NCBI GenBank assembly: GCA_964342305.1
Contig: CAYFGK010000143.1
Location: forward strand, 1 to 16,886
Length of the DNA: 16,886 nucleotides
DNA from: DT-110 sp964342305
GTDB taxonomy: Bacteria; Bacteroidota; Bacteroidia; Chitinophagales; Saprospiraceae
Direction of reading: 5' to 3'
The stretch's first letter is position 1, and the number at the start of each line of letters is the position of its first letter. Positions 14,266-16,886 of this stretch are shown piece after piece. The position numbers were made by a program, and so were the translations under genes. The notes under the pieces were generated by a model that saw only the letters and a program-made list of their open reading frames with translations, was not told where the DNA came from and made no database searches.

Positions 14266-14835
14266 TTAGTTGTTTTTCGATGGCGTGGTGGAGTCTTCCT
14301 CCAATAAGATAAGTGCAAAAAAGGCATAATTGATAATATCCTGGTAGTTGGAGGCCAGTCCTTCGGAGGCTTCCGTTTGCCCTTGGTTATCCTCTATTTG
14401 TTTGATTCGCAATAATTTCATTAAGATCATATCGGTAATGGAAGCGACGCGCATATTGCGCCAGGCTTCCCCGTAATCGTGGTTTTTCCGGATCATCAGA
14501 TCCCGGGTGGCGGTCAGTTGGGTATCGTAGCGTTGCAGGGCCTCTTCGGGGGTCAACTCCACATCATCCAGTGTGATCGATACTTCTTCCAACTGGATCA
14601 GGGCCATGAGTCCGTAATTGATAATGGCCCGGAAGGCATCTTCCGGCGGCTCATCTACCTGCGCTTCGTGAACTTCCTGTAGCGTACGTATCCGCCTGGC
14701 TTTGATCATAATCTGATCAGTCAGTGACGACGGACGCAGGATCCGCCAGGCCGTTCCGTAGTCCCGGGTTTTTACCGCGAAGGTAGACCGGCAGGCATCG
14801 GCTATGGCATTGTACTGTTCCAGGGTTTGCTCCAC
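14266..14835 (-). CDS. DUF1599 protein with internal duplication
   Basis: The 189-residue soluble, mostly helical protein is made of two related halves. Half one has KTRDYGTAWRILRPSSLTDQI at 22-42 and INYGLMALIQLEE at 72-84. Half two has KNHDYGEAWRNMRVASITDMI at 117-137 and INYAFFALILLEE at 168-180. The DYGxAWRxxR...TDxI core repeats with an offset of 95 residues. I recognise this as the DUF1599 family, for which no reaction is established to my knowledge; Pfam has, as I recall, linked the domain to nucleotide modification. The start is a GTG at 14835; a TATATTTG box (14857-14850) predicts a leader of about 10 nt ending there. It is the first gene of a two-gene unit with the BT_3928-like protein. 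Confidence 0.85.
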   Translation of the reverse strand: MEQTLEQYNAIADACRSTFAVKTRDYGTAWRILRPSSLTDQIMIKARRIRTLQEVHEAQVDEPPEDAFRAIINYGLMALIQLEEVSITLDDVELTPEEALQRYDTQLTATRDLMIRKNHDYGEAWRNMRVASITDMILMKLLRIKQIEDNQGQTEASEGLASNYQDIINYAFFALILLEEDSTTPSKNN

Positions 14836-14849
14836 GGACGAAGTTTTTG

Positions 14850-14857
14850 CAAATATA
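14850..14857 (-). promoter_or_regulatory. DUF1599 unit promoter, -7 box TATATTTG
   Basis: An exact TAnnTTTG match on the minus strand (TATATTTG followed by C), 14 nt upstream of the GTG start at 14835. No clear TTG lies at -33; TTCGTTAA around 14881-14874 is the only candidate. It supports the GTG start and marks one half of a divergent promoter region. Confidence 0.55.
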
Positions 14858-14929
14858 CCAAAAGGCCTTTGCTTTAACGAAGTTGGTAAAAAAAGAACAT
14901 TGCTGCTCCCAATGACTTGTTAATGCATA

Positions 14930-14937
14930 TATATTTG
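14930..14937 (+). promoter_or_regulatory. DMT permease -7 box TATATTTG, close to the start codon
   Basis: An exact TAnnTTTG box followed by GC, with six bases between it and the ATG at 14944. A start site about five to seven bases downstream would make the message leaderless or nearly so. No -33 TTG lies at the expected distance. The box overlaps the codons of a possible longer start (TTG at 14917), which argues against that start. Confidence 0.45.
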
Positions 14938-14943
14938 CGCCTC

Positions 14944-15855
14944 ATGATCTATCTGATCCTCTCCATACTGTGTTCTACGGCAATTGTGCTCATCTTCCGG
15001 ATGTTTAGCCGCTACGATATTAATAACCTGCCGGCCATTACTGCCAACTACGTTGTTTGTGTGCTCTGTGCCTGGATTACGCTGGGTTCGTTCCCGTTTT
15101 CCCTCCGCTCGGTAAATGAAGTTTGGTTTCCCTACGCACTGGTGCTCGGGGGAGTCTTAATCGGTGGGTTCACCCTGATCGCGGCCACGGTCCGCCTTTT
15201 TTCGGTAACCGTAGGGGCGGTGATGCAGAAAATGTCACTGATCATTACGGTGGTATACACCATCCTGGTGTACGGAGAATCGGTTTCGGCCCTTAAGCTT
15301 ATGGGTATACTGGCTGCCTGCGGAGCCATTATCCTGATCAATATACCGGCGAAGGAAGAATCCCCGACTATCGGTACCATCCGTAAGCCGTGGCACCTTT
15401 TCCTGATTCCCATCGGAGCCTGGGTGCTGAATGCAGTGCTGGAGATATTGCTGTTCCGGGTGGAGCGGTTGACCGGCGAGAATGCCGATCTGGGCTTTTT
15501 GGGCACCTTCTTCCTGACGGCGGGTATACTCGGAGCTCTGCTCCTCCTGTTTTATGCTTTAATGTACCGGCGCAATAGTTCTTCTGCCTTACGGCAAAAA
15601 ACAACCGTCCGGGGACGCGACCTGATTGCGGGTGGTATATTGGGAGTGGTCAATTTCGGATCACTCTATTTCTTATTACGGGTGATCGGTCTGGGCTGGG
15701 AAGGATCAGTAGTTTTCCCCGTCAACAATGTGGCCATCATTGCTTTGTCAGCCGCTTTTGCCGTTTGGTTTTTCCGCGAGCGCCTTAATCCGGCCAACTG
15801 GTGGGGCCTCGCCCTGGCCGTGGCCGCCATCGGGCTCATTGCACTAACTCGATAA
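14944..15855 (+). CDS. EamA/DMT-family transporter
   Basis: This integral inner-membrane protein of 303 residues has about ten hydrophobic segments and two EamA-like halves. Half one ends with VYGESVSALKLMGILAACGAIILINI. Half two ends with FFRERLNPANWWGLALAVAAIGLIAL. The F-x-E-x-hydrophobic-Gly helix pair at the end of each half is typical of drug/metabolite transporters. The substrate is unknown. The frame is open from a TTG at 14917, but I start at the ATG at 14944 because the TATATTTG box lies in between. It is followed three bases later by the YigZ-family gene, so the two are probably co-transcribed; there is no obvious functional link. Confidence 0.88.
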   Translation: MIYLILSILCSTAIVLIFRMFSRYDINNLPAITANYVVCVLCAWITLGSFPFSLRSVNEVWFPYALVLGGVLIGGFTLIAATVRLFSVTVGAVMQKMSLIITVVYTILVYGESVSALKLMGILAACGAIILINIPAKEESPTIGTIRKPWHLFLIPIGAWVLNAVLEILLFRVERLTGENADLGFLGTFFLTAGILGALLLLFYALMYRRNSSSALRQKTTVRGRDLIAGGILGVVNFGSLYFLLRVIGLGWEGSVVFPVNNVAIIALSAAFAVWFFRERLNPANWWGLALAVAAIGLIALTR

Positions 15856-15858
15856 CAT

Positions 15859-16518
15859 ATGGACCAACCTGTCTCCTACCGCACCCTGCGCGCCGAAAGC
15901 TACGGCGAATTCCGTGATAAGGGCTCTAAATTTCAGGCCTATGCTTTCCCGGTCTACAACGAGGAAGATATTCAGGAAGCCCAATCCAAAGTGCGCAGGG
16001 AACACCCCAAAGCTCGCCACCACTGCTATGCCTGGCGCCTCGGTCTCGACGGTAACCAGTACCGCGCCAACGACGACGGGGAGCCTTCCGGCACCGCCGG
16101 CCGACCTATCCTCGGTCAGATCGACCGCCTTGAACTCACCAATGTGCAGGTGATCGTAGTGCGGTATTTCGGAGGTACCTTACTGGGAACTTCAGGACTC
16201 ATCCAGGCCTATAAAGCGGCGGCAGCGGAAGCTCTGGAGGCGGGTGAGATCTGGGAGCGCCACCTGGAGGATGTGTACCGATTATCCTTTGACTACCAAC
16301 GCATGCCGCTGGTCATGGCCGCCATATCCAACCTTAGTCTGAACGTGATTGCTCAGGATTTCGGCACCACCGGCCAGATGGATATCGCCATCCCCAAAGC
16401 CGAAGTGGCCCCTACCCTGCTCAAATTGAAGGCCCAGGTCGCCGAAGTCTACGAAGAAGAAGTCGAAGGACTGGAGGAGATCGAGGGGTTCGAAGTGACG
16501 TATTTGAAAACGATTTAA
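15859..16518 (+). CDS. YigZ/IMPACT family protein (UPF0029)
   Basis: The 219-residue cytosolic protein has the IMPACT N-terminal domain with all its signatures: KGSKFQAYAFPV (21-32), KARHHCYAWRLG (51-62), NDDGEPSGTAGRPILGQI (71-88) and VVRYFGGTLLGTSGLIQAYK (100-119). A ferredoxin-like DUF1949-type C-terminal domain of about 75 residues follows, ending with an acidic helix (EEEVEGLEEIEGFEV). In eukaryotes IMPACT/YIH1 inhibits Gcn2. The bacterial role is not settled; a link to nucleic-acid or ribosome-associated regulation has been proposed. It lies three bases after the permease gene. No terminator hairpin is evident immediately after the stop; heptamer repeats begin two bases later. Confidence 0.93.
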   Translation: MDQPVSYRTLRAESYGEFRDKGSKFQAYAFPVYNEEDIQEAQSKVRREHPKARHHCYAWRLGLDGNQYRANDDGEPSGTAGRPILGQIDRLELTNVQVIVVRYFGGTLLGTSGLIQAYKAAAAEALEAGEIWERHLEDVYRLSFDYQRMPLVMAAISNLSLNVIAQDFGTTGQMDIAIPKAEVAPTLLKLKAQVAEVYEEEVEGLEEIEGFEVTYLKTI

Positions 16519-16519
16519 A

Positions 16520-16582
16520 CGGATTACGGCACACGGTTTACGGCCGACGGAATTGAGTAAAATGCTCGGTGCTCAATGCTCA
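16520..16582. repeat. Nine-unit heptamer array, CGGNNNN then RTGCTCR
   Basis: Directly after the YigZ-family stop, CGG recurs at 16520, 16527, 16534, 16541 and 16548, exactly seven apart, with varying four-base tails (ATTA, CACA, TTTA, CCGA, AATT). After one unmatched heptamer (GAGTAAA) the same register continues as ATGCTCG, GTGCTCA, ATGCTCA. All nine units keep one frame without indels although the word changes. Confidence 0.85.
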
Positions 16583-16592
16583 ATGTGGTTTT

Positions 16593-16619
16593 GTTTTTTT
16601 GGCTTTCGCCAAAGGGTGG
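16593..16619. other. T8 tract and TTGGC-TTTC-GCCAA hairpin
   Basis: Eight T (16593-16600) are followed by a hairpin with stem TTGGC/GCCAA (16599-16612). On the minus strand the loop is GAAA, a stable GNRA type. The T-tract precedes the hairpin on the plus strand, so it does not form a plus-strand terminator. The core GCTTTCGCCAAAGGGT (16602-16617) recurs with one base missing at 12671-12685. Confidence 0.6.
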
Positions 16620-16623
16620 ATTG

Positions 16624-16679
16624 TCAGTTTGCAGTAGGCAGTTCTTAGTCTCCAGTCTTAAATCTTTAATCTAAAGTCT
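16624..16679. repeat. Eight-unit heptamer array, NNAGTNN
   Basis: AGT (or AAT in two units) recurs at 16626, 16633, 16640, 16647, 16654, 16661, 16668 and 16675, exactly seven apart. The units drift from CAGTTTG/CAGTAGG-like words to AGTCT/AATCT-like words along the array. There are no indels across 56 bp. Confidence 0.85.
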
Positions 16680-16684
16680 AACTT

Positions 16685-16765
16685 TGCCTTATTCACGCGG
16701 CGAGCGCAGCCCGTACGGGCAATGGTTCGCAGTGGTTTCATAGCATCAGATTCGTGAAATAGGCA
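16685..16765. other. Structured 81-bp element bounded by 13-bp inverted ends
   Basis: TGCCTTATTCACG (16685-16697) and CGTGAAATAGGCA (16753-16765) are inverted copies matching at 11 of 13 positions. The interior holds a perfect 12-bp palindrome GCCCGTACGGGC (16709-16720), flanked by GCGA (16700-16703) and TCGC. It sits between two heptamer arrays. It could be a small dispersed element or a structured RNA; I do not recognise it. Confidence 0.5.
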
Positions 16766-16784
16766 CAACGCTCCACGCTCCACG
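16764..16784. repeat. Short heptamer array CTCCACG
   Basis: Three units in register, CACAACG, CTCCACG, CTCCACG, with ACG every seven bases. It overlaps the edge of the structured element by two bases. Confidence 0.65.
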
Positions 16785-16816
16785 CCAGCCGGAGCCCGCT
16801 TGACCGAAGGAGGCCG

Positions 16817-16837
16817 ACCTCTGACCTCAAACCTTCC
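16817..16837. repeat. Short heptamer array ACCTCTG/ACCTCAA next to the intron end
   Basis: ACCTCTG, ACCTCAA and ACCTTCC follow one another in register. The first two words are units of the 11511-11629 array, and ACCTCAA is also the unit of the array at 6-40. The third unit runs into the putative group II intron 3' end. Confidence 0.7.
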
Positions 16838-16886
16838 GGGTAGCGCGGTTCGTTACCTCCCCGCGCCCCCACAGAACCGTACGAGC
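16836..16886 (-). mobile_element. 3' end of a group II intron (domains V and VI), truncated by the window edge
   Basis: Read on the minus strand from the window edge, GCTCGTACGGTTC (16886-16874) matches the 3' strand of the group II intron catalytic domain V, which classically ends GUACGGUUC. It is followed by a domain VI-like hairpin: GCGCGG (16866-16861) pairs with CCGCGC (16849-16844). The sequence then reads CTACCC, with an A in the position expected for the bulged branch-point adenosine close to the 3' end. The intron body and any reverse transcriptase would lie to the right of the window. The terminal dinucleotide is not a clean AY (CTACCCGGAA), so the exact boundary is uncertain, and the copy could be degenerate. 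Confidence 0.62.

Overview
The window looks like a chromosomal segment of a Bacteroidota bacterium, probably from the Saprospiria/Lewinella side of the phylum (this finer placement is inference). The evidence is a set of Bacteroidota-type genes: a long NusB of about 310 residues, a BT_3928-like DoxX/MauE membrane protein next to a DUF1599 protein, and an Alvin-type dicluster ferredoxin. Promoter-like TAnnTTTG boxes sit where the phylum's -7 element is expected, and clear Shine-Dalgarno sequences are scarce. Almost everything is core metabolism or information processing. The unusual content lies between the genes.

Layout, left to right. mutS (minus) and a 2[4Fe-4S] ferredoxin (plus) diverge from a shared 221-bp promoter region; the ferredoxin ends at a strong terminator. 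fhs (formate-tetrahydrofolate ligase, plus) follows. It converges on a minus-strand run: succinate-semialdehyde-type aldehyde dehydrogenase, trmH (tRNA Gm18 methyltransferase) and a membrane-anchored alpha/beta hydrolase. Further right, also on the minus strand, guaA (GMP synthase) overlaps a PBP1-fold lipoprotein by 44 bp. Next come nusB, and a two-gene unit of a DUF1599 protein and the BT_3928-like protein. A plus-strand pair, an EamA/DMT permease and a YigZ/IMPACT protein, starts from a promoter region divergent from the DUF1599 gene. The last 370 bp hold no gene. They contain heptamer arrays, a structured palindromic element and, at the very edge, what looks like the 3' end (domains V/VI) of a minus-strand group II intron.

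The signal most worth pursuing is a family of degenerate tandem arrays that all have a 7-bp period but use different words. The clearest is 17 units in perfect register at 11511-11629, immediately after the nusB stop. Others lie at 6-40 (with inverted copies at 57-84 running over the mutS stop), 16520-16582, 16624-16679, 16764-16784 and 16817-16837. The last one abuts the group II intron end. Other non-coding structure includes a perfect 25-bp inverted repeat at 5192/5260 whose arms are themselves hairpins (REP/BIME-like) and whose right arm encodes the last residues of the hydrolase. There is also a 21-bp inverted repeat pair closing the BT_3928 unit, and two small intrinsic terminators that face the wrong way just upstream of fhs and nusB. 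No rRNA, tRNA, CRISPR array, prophage or complete insertion sequence was seen.
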